A stretch of DNA of 64,000 bases from Anthonomus grandis grandis (taxonomy: Eukaryota > Arthropoda > Insecta > Coleoptera > Curculionidae). Below the pieces are notes generated by a model, which searched no databases, had not been told where the DNA came from, and saw nothing but the letters and a program-made list of their open reading frames with translations. Shown piece after piece: positions 23,411 to 34,559 of the stretch. The stretch is from positions 13,983,644-14,047,643 of the forward strand of contig NC_065548.1 in assembly GCF_022605725.1 (NCBI RefSeq), written 5' to 3'. The position numbers were made by a program, and so were the translations under genes. The first letter of the stretch is position 1, and every line of letters begins with the position of its first letter.

Positions 23411-24400
23411 TTTTCAAATTGATTTTCATTGAACAAATTATTGAACAAAGATTATCCTCAAAATAATACACCATCTGATCTGACCGACATTTATACAGAT
23501 ATATTAATGCTTTATATTTCGAATCAACTCTTGTATTGTTTAGGGCTTCGAAGATAATCCACAGTTCTACGGAATCGAATGCTTTATTATAGTCAACGAA
23601 AACAAGGTGTAGTGGGTTCATTATATTCATTGCATTTTTCTACTAATGATCATACTGACTGAATATGTTCAATTGTACTACAGCCTTCACGGAATTCATC
23701 CTGTTTAGGAGATTGGTAATCATCTAGTTTGGTGGTAAGTATTATAAAAATTTTCGGTAATATTTGTTACCTCACTTTCTTCTTCTGTGTTTCCGTTAGT
23801 GTTTTCTAATTGGAGTGGCCCTCTTGTATTAATAGTCTTAAGAACTTTCATATTTTTGTTGTTTTCAATAATTGTTTTTACTAGTTTTGCGTTGTAATGT
23901 CTCAAATCTTCTCTGGTTTTCATGTTTATAATTTTATTTAGCTGGTTATGTTCAGGGGTGTTCTTTTGACCATAATGTCTTTCATTTATTTACAAATTTT
24001 TGTTTGTTTAGGTTTTCTAGATGTGGAACATTCTTTTTCATGGCTGTTTTCATATCCAATCTTATTTTTTCGTTATGTTTTCATATCCAATCTTATTTGT
24101 TCATCTGGTTTAATATTTCTTTCTTAGACAACCTACTTTTCAGGTAAATTTGGTATTTTAAAATATTTTTTTAAATTGTTTCCTCTACAGGAAACCTTTG
24201 CTTTTTGATTAAGAGTTAATTTCATTTTTTGCTCTCATTAATCTGTCGTCGCTACCGGTGATAAAGTGATTTAAGACTGATACATCTCTTACTGCGTGTT
24301 TTTGATTAATTAGTGTAAAGCCAATTTCATTTTTAGTATTTGAATCGGTGCTGATCCATGTACATCTTTTTTTTGTTTGTCTTTTGACAAAGTTATATTA
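23410..24400 (-). pseudogene. RTE-type LINE, endonuclease end to RT motif A, decayed
   Basis: Minus strand: TWISTDSNTKNEIGFTLINQ near 24350 and VSVLNHFITGSDDRLMRAK near 24270 form the C-terminal endonuclease block (DYIL.N...D..V......SDHR). The linker TREDLRHYNAKLVKTII...NMKVLK lies at 23920-23830. RT blocks follow: LDDYQSPKQDEFREGCSTIE near 23700 and LHLVFVDYNKAFDSVELWII at 23610 (motif A). It is cut off near 23415 before motif B. The intervening region 23940-24240 has lost the reading frame and shows a ~30-bp 'tttcatatccaatcttattt' direct duplication near 24045-24100. A complementary RTE copy is at 19.4-20.3 kb. Confidence 0.85.
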
Positions 24401-27015
24401 TTATATCTTATATAATTTTATCATTATATAATTATATCTTATCATACAGGATATTTTTTCTCTATCTAAAGAGTGCATTAGTCTTTCACCTCGTTCTTGA
24501 TTAAACTCCAAAATTATCAATAGCTTTCAGGCAATTTTAAAATTATTGTAATTGCTTGAACCTAGAAGAAATAAATTATGACTTATTTCCAAAACTTTAG
24601 TTCTCTACGAATGTTCCCAAGAGAGTTTTAACTTAAAAAATAACAGGATTTAAATGGTATTTGTATGGTAAATATCAGTAGACAACACGTCGGCCACACG
24701 AAATTATAATCTAGTTCATTCTATTTTAAATGAAAAGCCGTCAAGTCACGCCATATGTAATTTCTATTACTCACGATATGCTAATGGACGCGTTATATAA
24801 TACATAATACAACAATGTCTTCGTTATCCTTCTCGCTCTTTCTACACAATGCCAAAAGCCGGTCTGACTGGTATGATGGCGTTGCTGGTATATAAAACTG
24901 AATACATGTGGGTGCGCTTAACATAATAACATACTGAACGGGCTAATTATTTATGAAGCCGCCTGCTTCGCTTGACATTTAAGGATTTCGTAGTACTGTT
25001 AAGCTGATTTACATACATAATCTGAATCCGGAGTCATGTGTTGTGGTTGTGTTGATTATCATCGGGATTTTTTCATACTTGATGGATGGATTATGTGTCG
25101 ATTTATTGCTTCTACGGAGTTTAAAAATTGAGTTAAAAAATGTTTAGACCACGCCTTAATTAGCCATATCCGTGGTTTTATTCATAGAGGATGAAGTTTG
25201 AAACGTATAAAGACCATGCACTTATTTTTACTTTCTGGATTTTATGTTTTTCTCATGCAGTTTACCCAATTAAACATGAAAAACTACAGACCGAGATGGC
25301 GATATAATAAAAGTAGCAATTTTCTACTGTTTTTCTATATTATATTGTTTAAATTATTTTTATCTTATATAGTTGACATTACTACGTATGAATATTTAGC
25401 TTTTCTTGATTGGAGTATAGGTTTAAAAATTGAACTTATATTGGCTTATAATCAATTAAATAAATTGTAAAAAATAACTAAAATCTGATGGCCCTCTGGA
25501 CGTTGACCTTTAGTAGTAACATATACACACAACAATTAAATAATATGAATATTTCTGGTAATTTTATTTTTTTTCCACGTTTAGTTAGACTAAAGGATAA
25601 ATGAAAGTCAAGCACATTTAATCAGACAAACATGAAATTTTTCCCCCTCACTCATTTATTTATATGCTACATAATCGTACAAGTATTTACATTTCAGAGT
25701 TTAATAGGGATTATCTGATTATATCTTATCTGTCTCATTTAAGGCAACTCAAATATTGACTATTTACGCGAATACGCTCGTATGTCATCGTTTTATAACC
25801 ACTTAAAAAGATTGTCAACATAATAAGTAAAAAGTCCCTTATCAAAGGAAATATGTAGTTTTTATTTAATTTTTTTATGACTAAACTATTATTACTAGAA
25901 TGAGATAAAATATTTTTAAGTATATGATAATACATACATTGTATTATTAATGTAATTTATATTATTTATACAGTGTACCTATTACTAAATTTAAATAAGG
26001 GCCGTTTTGGATGCTTGTTGCTAAAAAAAGTATTAAATCCTGAAAATAAACTAAAACTTTAACACCTTAAGAACCAAGTATTTTAGGGCCCACGTATGTG
26101 GGTGATAAACTTTTCGTTTAAAAACCTTGTATATATATAAATACCTGATACATATAATTTATGTACAGGGTATTCCGTTTAATCAACATAGCCAATCGAT
26201 GTATTGTAACATCGTAATAACATAACAATTGCACAACAAACAAACAAAATCTAACGATATTTAAGTTCCGTTTTTCAAGTGGAGTATATTTATTATTACC
26301 TTTATATTGTTGCAATCTGTGGTGAATTCTACGTGTTTTTAATAAGGGTACTATATTAGAGTCATTTTTTTTTGTTTTTTATGCAATTTTTTTATTAAGA
26401 TTTTCAAATTTTTTGAGCTAAATACTTCTTCAACTTTTTGAAAAATACGGGGAAAGTCAAAAACTGAGACTAGGTCCCGGATATAAGACTGAGAAGAGCA
26501 AAAATTTCGAGTTTTTTTTATGCCGCATTTCTCCTTAGACTGATGAACAAATACTCCATACAAATGTAGAACTAATGTTTTTCTTAAAAAAGTCCTTAGA
26601 AACTGAAATGAGATATTGAAAATTGGTCACCATAACTTTTATTAAATTATTATCTTAATGTGATGACGGTAAGCAGCTAAAATAAGAAACAGATTCATCG
26701 AGCCGGTAACATGACATGACAAATAAAAAAATGCATCTATTTATAAATGCAAATACTGCATTCACTGTTTCATAGATCCTGTGCATCGCGGATTCCAGGA
26801 TTAATTGTTATTGGAAAATAATTTAGTTAAACGCTGTTCTACTGAATGTGTAACAGATGAAGCAGGTCAAACTTCAGATGTTTCAGAAAAAGATTATTAA
26901 GGGTTTTAAGCTTAAATTTTAAACCAAATCTGGTAACGTCGGAGTAGAAGTCGGAAAACCAGCTGCCGGCACATTTCTATCCAAAATCAATGTCACCAAC
27001 GTATATAGCAGGAGA
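24401..27015. other. Gap without recognised gene; moderate-GC island at 24.7-25.1 kb
   Basis: A TA-rich patch at 24400-24470 is followed by 24670-25100, a less AT-rich stretch with an octamer-like 'tatgctaat' near 24778, 'ggtatataaaactgaa' near 24888 and 'cctgcttcgcttgac' near 24962. The rest is AT-rich. 'gtacagggtattccgtttaa' at 26163-26182 is another ACAGGGT-type end. The frame at 25198-25470 (90 codons, hydrophobic, no motif) and the short minus frames at 25735-26563 cannot be assigned. Confidence 0.4.
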
Positions 27016-27019
27016 AAAA

Positions 27020-29250
27020 CGGTGGCCGCTTAATGTCAACCAATCAAAGGTTTTCGATCACCTAGGGAATTTTTTTTAGCACCTGTTTGCAACACTGACA
27101 GTGTTGGTAACAGAAATTATTTTGCTAGTGGCTCTGTCAGTGACAGTGCTGACGAAAATAAAAATAAAAATTCCCCAAATACATTAACCCAAATGGTTCT
27201 TGGACCGAGCGGAACCTTAATAGTGGTAATGTGGACCTCAGTGAGAATCCTAAAGATATAAACCAAAAAAGTAAAGTAACTTGGCAGCATGTAAATGCTT
27301 TACTTTTGCAGGCGCAAACGTCAAATAAGTTGAATGAAATTATAAACCTTGAGAAATCAGATTATAAAGGAGAAAATGGTAAGCGGATGTCAAGGTTTAT
27401 TCACATCAGTAGAGGTAATAATCAAGTATGATGACCTGAAAAATGCATGGAAAATAGGGAGGCATAGCCTAATGGAGCGGTTGTGTGTGATCTTTTCTAG
27501 AAAAACCAGAGGTTACCAACACAATAGATGGGCCCTCAAGTAGTAGGCTGACACCACAGGGCGGGGATTTTAGCATTGGCAATGAAATTGAACGTTTGCC
27601 AGTCCAAATAAAGAATCACAAAAAGGACTTTTTGATATTTTGCGTGTATGTACCACCATCTGCACCATATGTACACCATACCCGATGTAGTTTTTCAGTC
27701 ATTTTTAGACCATGTTGAAAGAATTATTATTTGGATAATATTTTGGAGTATTTATTATAGGAGATGATTAAAAAATCTGATAATAGTTTGAGGCTGAATC
27801 AGTTCCTGAATATTTGTGATTTCCACCAAATAAATTCAGTCATTAACTTTATGGATAAAAAGTTAAACTTGGTCTGGTCGGCTACTAATGTTGATGTTGT
27901 TTGCACCAGAAGTTACGAGCCTCTTCTTCATGAGGTTAGTTATTATCCATTTATGAGCTTGTGGTGCAACTAATAGGTCCCAATAATAAACGTAAAGTAT
28001 ACTTGAATTATGAATTCGATTATTCTATAGCAAACTTCTTATAATCTAATCAAATCATTAAATAGGGCGGATTTAAAACATGTTAGGGATAAAAATGATG
28101 GTATACAAGCATTTTATGATAACATCTTTCATATGTAGAGGAACCAGTACCCAAGCAGATGAAATTTACTGGAGGGTATGTAACAACTAATTAAGTATTT
28201 TTCACAGAATGTAATTAGAAAAATTAAAAGAAGCTGTACAAATTGGTCCGGAGTGGACGAACAATCTTAGAGATTATAATTGATTATAGCTCTCTTAGAA
28301 AATCCATTAAGGTACAAACAATATGTGAATATATAAAAAGCTATGAGACATTTATACTTTTGAGAGGTAGTTCTAGGGGCTTATCCTTGGAGATGCAGTT
28401 TGATAATAATATTCAAACAGGTTCTCAGAGGATATTAGCAACTCTTATTTAAGTTAGTTTATAGCATATTATTTAATGTAACTATGCTGAAATCCAGCGG
28501 CATTTTGGAATATCCTGAGGTGCCCGAAGATGACATTAGAGCCAGTGCTAAGCGTCTCAAACCTAAGAAATGGAAAGGACCATTTACCTTCATATATTTA
28601 TAAAGGTATTTCATCACACCTTTACACATAATATTAAATATAACCCTAAAAACTAATACAATCCTTAATAAATTAAACGAAAGCATTGCTGTTACATCTA
28701 ATAATATTAATTATATACGAAATTACAGGGCTATAAGTATATTAAATACTCTGGCCAAAATTTTTGAATCTATTTTATATAATTTTTGATTACAACATAA
28801 TTCATTTTTCCTCATCATCGGCATGGTTTCCTACTCGATAGGACTGCAGTTACAAATTTATGGGTCTTCTCTCAAATTGCTGCTGAGGCCATTCATTCTA
28901 AAAAACAAATTGATGTAATTTTCAGAGATTATGCAAAAGCGTTTGATAAGGTTAATCATTGTCCCTTGCATGGGTAAATTTGGCCTTTTAACTAATGCTT
29001 AATAAAGTATATACAATTTTGGGATTTATAATTAGGAATATAAAGCATTTTAAACAGTTAAATAGTATAGTCAGATTGTATAACTCCTTGGTTGAGTATG
29101 CTTCTATTATTTGGGCACCACAGGCATAAGTTAATATAGATCTTATTAAAAAAGTACAGAAAAAATATTTGGGGTACTCGTTTGTTAGAAAACAAAAAGC
29201 TTACCTATATTTGGTTTCTTACAGAAACATGTCTCTTGAACATTGAACAA
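27020..29250 (+). pseudogene. Jockey-type LINE, 5' part (possible ORF1 remnant, EN, RT), decayed
   Basis: From about 27580: FLIFCVYVPPSAPY and then LRLNQFLNICDFHQINSVIN at 27790-27850. The latter is endonuclease C-terminal sequence (family pattern LxQFLNxCDLxQINxVxN). The EN ends near 27950 with YEPLLHEVSYYPFMS. RT follows: RLKPKKWKGP near 28550, NYRAISILNTLAKIFES near 28720, HGFLLDRTAVTNLW near 28830 and RDYAKAFDKVNH near 28930 (motif A). A deletion then removes motifs B-D. The thumb, GFIIRNIKHFKQLNSIV, is near 29030 and VEYASIIWAPQA near 29090. 27020-27570 may hold ORF1 remains but has no clear motif. The element resumes at 29866 after a Merlin-like fragment. Confidence 0.8.
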
Positions 29251-29436
29251 AATTCGCGATTTTCAATTTGAACAAAATTCGCGAAAAAATGCAATCCAGC
29301 AATACTGCTATTTTAGAGATATTTGTTCTTGGCAATTATTACAAAATAACAATTTATTCCGTTTCGGTAAAGTGGCATAATATGTAATTAGGTTTTATTT
29401 AATTTAATCGTTTTCTTTTCTATACCTAAATATTAG

Positions 29437-29865
29437 GTAGTCCAGGTCAAGTCGTCCAAATTGACGAGTCGGTAATTGCTAGAAGAAAATTCAACGGAGG
29501 CCGACTTGTAAGAGAACGCTGAATTTTGGAAATATATAATGTACACGCCAAAAGGGATTGATAATGTACATTCCCAATTGTGCATCAGCAACTTTAGAGG
29601 GCCTAATTGAAAAACATGTGTTGCCTGGCACAGAAATTTGGACGGATCTGTGGAAGGGATATGCGAGATTAACAAATTTAGAGGGTGTTTCTCCCTACAT
29701 ACATAGAACGGTAAACCATTCAACAAATTTTTTGATTCGGTAACAGGTGTATTCACTAACTATGTGGAAGGATATTATTGGTCCTGCTTTAAGCAATACC
29801 TAAGTCGCTTAGGGGTAATGCAGTCTCCTATGGTGCCCCAATATTTCAACCATTTTTTTTATATA
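29437..29865 (+). pseudogene. Merlin-like (IS1016/ISXO2-type) DDE transposase fragment
   Basis: GSPGQVVQIDESVIARRKFN from 29437 carries the first catalytic Asp (family pattern IxEIDESxFxxRKYxRGR). After a stop and frame change, the frame 29558-29743 gives ATLEGLIEKHVLPGTEIWTD (second Asp), LWKGYARL and TVNHSTNF. One more frame change leads to FDSVTGVFTNYVEGYYW, the block containing the last acidic residue. The G-TIDE, TD.W..Y and TVNHS.NF...TG..TN..E order is diagnostic of Merlin. The N-terminal zinc-binding region is not seen. It splits the LINE whose parts end near 29250 and resume at 29866. Confidence 0.85.
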
Positions 29866-30268
29866 CTTTATTGCAAATAGCATCAAGTACAAAGCTATTT
29901 CACTGATTAATTATATTAAGTTCCTTCTTCCTAAGATCAATTTAAGTTAAATTACAGAGTCAGTAAGGTAGATTGCTCTCCAATAAACAATATAATGAGA
30001 GAATGTAATCTATTTTTGATTAACAATAATGTTGACCTTGTTGGCATTAACGTTCGAGGAATAAGGTCTTGCCTGGTTCTGCCTCAATCGCTCATAGGGT
30101 AGGATAGGTAATGGCTTTTGTTTTGTTTTTGTCACTTTTGTTCTTCTATTAGTAATTTTTAGACCTATTTATAGGTGTATTTTATTCCTTGTTACTTGGC
30201 TTCCTTCATTCATGTAAGTACATTAATACGCTATGTAAAATGTGTTTGATAAAAATAAATAAATAAAT
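29866..30268 (+). pseudogene. Jockey-type LINE, 3' end with (AATA)n tail
   Basis: IYFIANSIKYKAISLINYIK near 29870-29930 and SPINNIMRECN near 29985 align in order with FIYNIVNNLKYKKCSLINN and SSPINRMM of the LINE at 10699-11001, as does VRGIRSCL with VGQIRSVVL. Then come a ~200-bp 3' UTR and 'aaaataaataaataaat' ending at about 30268. This is most simply the tail of the LINE that starts at 27 kb. Confidence 0.7.
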
Positions 30269-30334
30269 ATGTTAACCCCTTACTGTATCGGAAAACAGTT
30301 AATACAAACACCTATTTTCTTATAATAATTTAAA

Positions 30335-30625
30335 ACGATACAACGACCGGGCACGAAGAAGAGCAGAAACAAGAGCCCATCAACATCCGTGATTCATTAC
30401 AACGTTTCAAAGTCGTGCCACGGCAAACGGGCAATCTGTTTTCTTTCCAGTCACGAAACTGCACCGGCTCTCGCCTCTACAATTACGGGGTCCCTTCTTG
30501 GGGGCCCCCTCGGCCCTCGCCCCTTACCGCTCTACCCCCCCTGCGTGTTCTCCACGTCTCTTTATGCATTCACCTACTTTCCGAAAGCGAACCCATTATT
30601 TTATCTCGTGCATAATCACCGGAAA
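30335..30625. other. GC-rich island
   Basis: The most GC-rich stretch in the window, with runs such as 'ttgggggccccctcggccct' and 'ctctaccccccctgcgtg'. Two overlapping plus-strand frames (30389-30691, 30415-30615) arise from composition and show no domain. No TATA or start context is convincing. Candidate host regulatory or UTR DNA. Confidence 0.35.
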
Positions 30626-31118
30626 TGTAATGTTACGGCAGATGTTTATTTTTATAGTTTAAGATCTTTTTTTTCGGTTTTGCTGATTTAGGTTTGGGTT
30701 TGTAGTAGTAGTGCCTTTTTGTATTTTATGAAATAAGAATTAAGATTTTTTAAAATAAGGAAGATACTTTTTTAGAAAGTAGTCTTTTCTCCACAAAATA
30801 AAATACTAATCTTGTTTCAAGCGTGATGCATTTCGATGAGTTAATGAAATTATGAAAAAGTCCACAAACTTCTCAATTCAGATGATTACCCATAACCAAT
30901 TCTGAAAAACCAAGCATAACCCAAATTCTGGATATATCTATTATATTTATTTATTTATTTATAAACGAGGCTCTCTTAACGGACAAACATAGCTGCAATA
31001 TTAAATCAAAGTTTCTCCTACGAAGTTCAAAAGACTGCATATTAAATCCTTATAGGTTATCATAATAAGTTATAAAATACTGTTGCCTATATTAAATCTA
31101 TAAAATATTATATATAAT
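30626..31118. other. Gene-free AT-rich gap
   Basis: No recognised coding, repeat or RNA feature beyond a 'ttatttatttatttat' run near 30945-30960. Confidence 0.4.
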
Positions 31119-31154
31119 ACAGGGTGACCCAATAAACAAACGTTTACTTACTAA

Positions 31155-31665
31155 GGTAAATAAAATAAATAATAGTTTAAAAAACTAAAAGAACACGCTT
31201 TTATTGCTAATCGAACTAAAAAGTAGAAAACAATTGTTAATTACATAGAGTTTTTATTACACTAGGAGAAGGTCGGATCATCAATCATAATTATAATTAC
31301 CTCAAATAAAAATCATAATAAAATTTAGTTATTAACAGAATAATTCAAATCAAAGTAAAAAGTGTGAGGTGCATTTTACTTCATTTTCATAACTCGCCTC
31401 TCATAGATAGTTGCCAATAGAATAATGGTCATATTTAATATATCGGGCACCCCACGCTTTTTACTCTGATTTGAATTATTCTGTTAATAACTTAAATTTT
31501 ATTATGATTATTATTTGACGTAATTAATTATGATTGAATGTCCGACCTTCTACTTCTGTAATAAAAACTCTATGTAATTAACAATTGTTTTCTACTTTTT
31601 AGTTCGATTAGCAATAAAAGCGTGTTTTTTTTTAGTTTTTTTTAACTATTATTTACTATTTTGTT
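31155..31665. mobile_element. Fold-back element with ~215-bp arms
   Basis: The left arm at about 31155-31374 and right arm at about 31447-31665 are reverse complements along their whole length, roughly nine bases in ten by eye. Matching words include 'cttttattgctaatcgaact', 'gaaaacaattgttaattaca', 'gaaggtcgga' and 'gttattaacagaataattca'. The loop is about 72 bp. An ACAGGGTG-type end ('acagggtgacccaataa', 31120-31136) lies just outside the left arm, but no partner is seen on the right. No coding sequence. The transcript would fold into a very long hairpin. Confidence 0.9.
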
Positions 31666-31669
31666 CAAA

Positions 31670-32395
31670 GCATCTCTTTACCTGGATGCTTTCAGGGGCG
31701 GTGGCATATTTAAACTTTTTATACTCTATCGATTTTAACTTTATTATTAAAATCGATAAAATGAATGTTAACTGAAAAAGTATACTATTTTGATAAATAG
31801 AAAATACAATGAATTTAACGTACAATTAAGAAAAATTCTGCTGGCCGTCCGTGCAACTAGACAGACTAGGTTACCCTGTGTGTCAGTGTAAATAAAAAAG
31901 AATTTATTAATCGTGGCAGTCCTAATAAGGATAATGGGAAACTGTTTAATTTTTTTAAAACCGAAACTCGTTGCGAGGAAGTCGAGTGCATCAGAAAACT
32001 GGGAGAAAAGAGAGGCGGTTAAGGTGAGCTTTGTTAATAAATATTTCGCCCTATTTGTCAAGTATTTGATTTGGATTTTCGGATTACATATCCTGTCTAG
32101 CACTGACCATTCCATATATATATGTCCTTCTTTAACTCCTGAATCACTTTGTCGCTTCACGCTTTTGGGAAGTCAACGTATACCCAATGAACCTGTGCTT
32201 GCCAAAGTTTATAAATATTTTTGATGACCAAAGAAACCTAAACCAAACACTTAACCATTTTAAATGTCACGTAGGTATGCATTTATAATACCTCTGAAAT
32301 GAATAAATCCTTTTTACAAATATTACAACCGGATATCTTATTTTAGGCTTAGTTCCAACGATCGATAAATTAATTAATTAATTAAATTAACTGAA
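31670..32395. other. Gap with two overlapping unassigned open frames
   Basis: A minus frame of 130 codons (31768-32160) and a plus frame of 103 codons (31913-32224) overlap almost completely. Neither shows a motif, and the minus one lacks a convincing start context. At most one could be real; both are probably chance. A 'ttaattaattaattaaat' run lies near 32370. Confidence 0.25.
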
Positions 32396-32399
32396 GGGT

Positions 32400-32670
32400 A
32401 AGATGATCAACTCTCAAGTTAATCAATATATTTAAACTATACTATGTTTCAGATCGTTGTAGCATATTTAACTACTGCTTGTACAAGCCTATTGAACAAT
32501 GTTGTTAGAGATTGGACGTTGCTCTTAATAATCGCTAACTTTATATTGGACAAGCCACAGGGCCTTCCACAATAGATACTAGAAAAATACTCTGAAAATA
32601 GATTTGCAACTTCAATGCCTATCAAGCCATTGAGGCTGACTTCTATGACAGGCAACTTTCGTTTAAAGTT
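32400..32670 (-). pseudogene. LINE remnant, internally deleted second copy
   Basis: Minus strand: IEVANLFSEYFSSIY, the linker between endonuclease and RT in Jockey-type elements, runs directly into VQSLTTLFNRLVQAVVKYAT, a thumb sequence normally hundreds of codons later. The thumb part matches 32870-32950 ('agatcgttgtagca', 'ttagagattg') in the neighbouring larger copy. So this is a related element that has lost its RT palm. Confidence 0.7.
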
Positions 32671-32679
32671 TGCTAAATA

Positions 32680-34445
32680 CCAAAATTTGCTTGCCCAAAA
32701 TTTGATTGATTGATTCAGTTAATAAGAAAATATTTTCTGTCAGTCAGTCTAGTATGCCTCTTATATTCACTTCTTAAACCAGAAAACTCATAATCATCTT
32801 CCTGTAGACTAATATTTATAAATTTGCGCTGTACACTCTTAAGTTGGTCAATATGCTTAAACTATATTGTGTTCCAGATCGTTGTAGCAAATTTTAACTA
32901 CTGGTAGTATAAGCGTATGAACATTATTATTAGAGATTGAACCTTGCTGAATCACTTGGTTACTCCAAAAATAAAACAAAGAGTTCTAAGAGCCTTTTGT
33001 AAAACGTTTTCAATATAACTTTCAAAGACAATCTTACAATCAAACGCTACACCCAGATCATTTATACAGTCAGGAAATACTAGCTTAAAGTTATTGAAAT
33101 ATAGATTACATTTCAGTTAGCGCTGTAAAGATTTTTTAGATAACAAAATACATTTGCATTTTTATTGATTAATAAATACACAATTTAAGAAGAAATAACA
33201 GTTGCTGTTAGAGCGAAAAATCGGCAGCAAAGTTTATTTTACTTTGAAATTCTAATGTCATCTGCGTATAAACTGTATGTACTAATTGGAAAACACTGTT
33301 CTATATAATATAGCAAAATAGAAAACCGTAAAGAACCTAGGTGCGACCCCTGAAGTAAAGGCTATATACCCGGATCTAACCTCGTTTACAACAATACATT
33401 GAGCTCTTTTACTTTAGTAACTTTTACGGACCCTAAGCAATGCACCGTGCACACCTTTAAAAACACGAACTTTATCAAACGCCTTGGAAAAATCAGTGTA
33501 CATAGCATATACCTCAGTGCCCTTTTCTACATTTTCGCTCAGTAAATTTAGGATTGGTAACAGATTAGTTAGTTAGTTACTGACCTTTTCTGAAAGAATA
33601 TTATGCTGATTTATATCAATGGAACCCTTAACTTCAACAGTTGCTCTAGATGAGTTTTTTAAAATATTTTGCCAAAGTGGCTCCGGAGAGATATCGGACA
33701 ATAATTTTAAATTTTTTATCACCCGACTTATATATGGGGACCACCTCAGCCATCTTCCAAAACTTAGGGTATTTACCAGTGGGAATACATTGGTTATAAA
33801 TTGAATATAAGGCCTCGCAGAGAAAGGGACCTAATTTTAAAAATATAGAAGGAAAACCATCCGGTTCAGGATCTTTTTTATTATTAATGGATTAATTTGA
33901 TTTACAGTATAACATTATTGAGAAGGAGTTAGATTTATAAGTCAAGGAGTATCAGATGGCTCAAACATACTGCTAAAAGAGTTAGAAAAACATATGCCTG
34001 GAAAACCATATAGGATATTGGCTTCTTCTAATATTTACTTTTAACATATGTGAATCAACAACGTCTTTCAATGTATAATAAAAGCATTTTAGGTTCTGAT
34101 TTACATCACCGCAATAACAAGTTATTCCACTGAAACCAATCAACTTTCTCATTTATATTCTGATAATTTGCTTTAGAAAAATCAATCTACCTCCATAATG
34201 AATATCCTCAAGCACCAAAGGATTATTACATTGAATTACCCGACTATTTAGAGAAATTAGTTACTACAAGATCTAGAATCCTATTTCTCACACTAAACAT
34301 TTTATTAAATTGTTTTAAATTATTAAAATAATAAAAGTCTACAAAACATTTACTACATGAGTCAGTGGCATTGCTAGGAAACAAAACGTTGCCATTAATA
34401 CGTGATCATATTAAATTAAGAAGATGAAAGTCACCTAAATAATAT
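32680..34445 (-). pseudogene. Jockey-type LINE, EN to thumb, decayed
   Basis: Minus strand from about 34440: YYLGDFHLLNLI (endonuclease GDFN block), CFVDFYYFNNLKQFN and RNRILDLVVTN, the EN C-terminus. The linker FSKANYQNINEKVDWFQWNN is near 34150. RT follows: PDGFPSIFLKLGPFLCEALY at 33870 and TGKYPKFWKMAEVVPIYKSG at 33770 (block 1). Motif A, EVYAMYTDFSKAFDKV, is at 33520, then PRFFTVFYFAILY near 33330 and a corrupted ADD region near 33250. NDLGVAFDCKIVFESYIENV is near 33060 and FATTIWNTI in the thumb near 32880. All expected blocks occur in order over ~1.75 kb, with many stops. Confidence 0.85.
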
Positions 34446-34559
34446 CAAAAAGTTTTTTAAAACTTGTCCCTTAACATTTGAACAGTTTTCTGTACAGTTC
34501 TATAAACTCATTCCCATAAACTCAGCGACTCTATTACTTTTTTATTATACCTTTTTTAT

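Noticed and set aside
25198..25470. 90-codon plus frame
   Set aside because: Hydrophobic, Leu/Phe/Asn-rich, nothing recognisable; length is compatible with chance over 64 kb.
27231..27543. Two overlapping plus frames of 64-66 codons as a small host gene
   Set aside because: They lie just 5' of a LINE endonuclease and may be ORF1 remains; no motif to support a separate gene.
31768..32224. Overlapping 130-codon minus and 103-codon plus frames
   Set aside because: No motif, low-complexity composition, mutual overlap; not called as genes.
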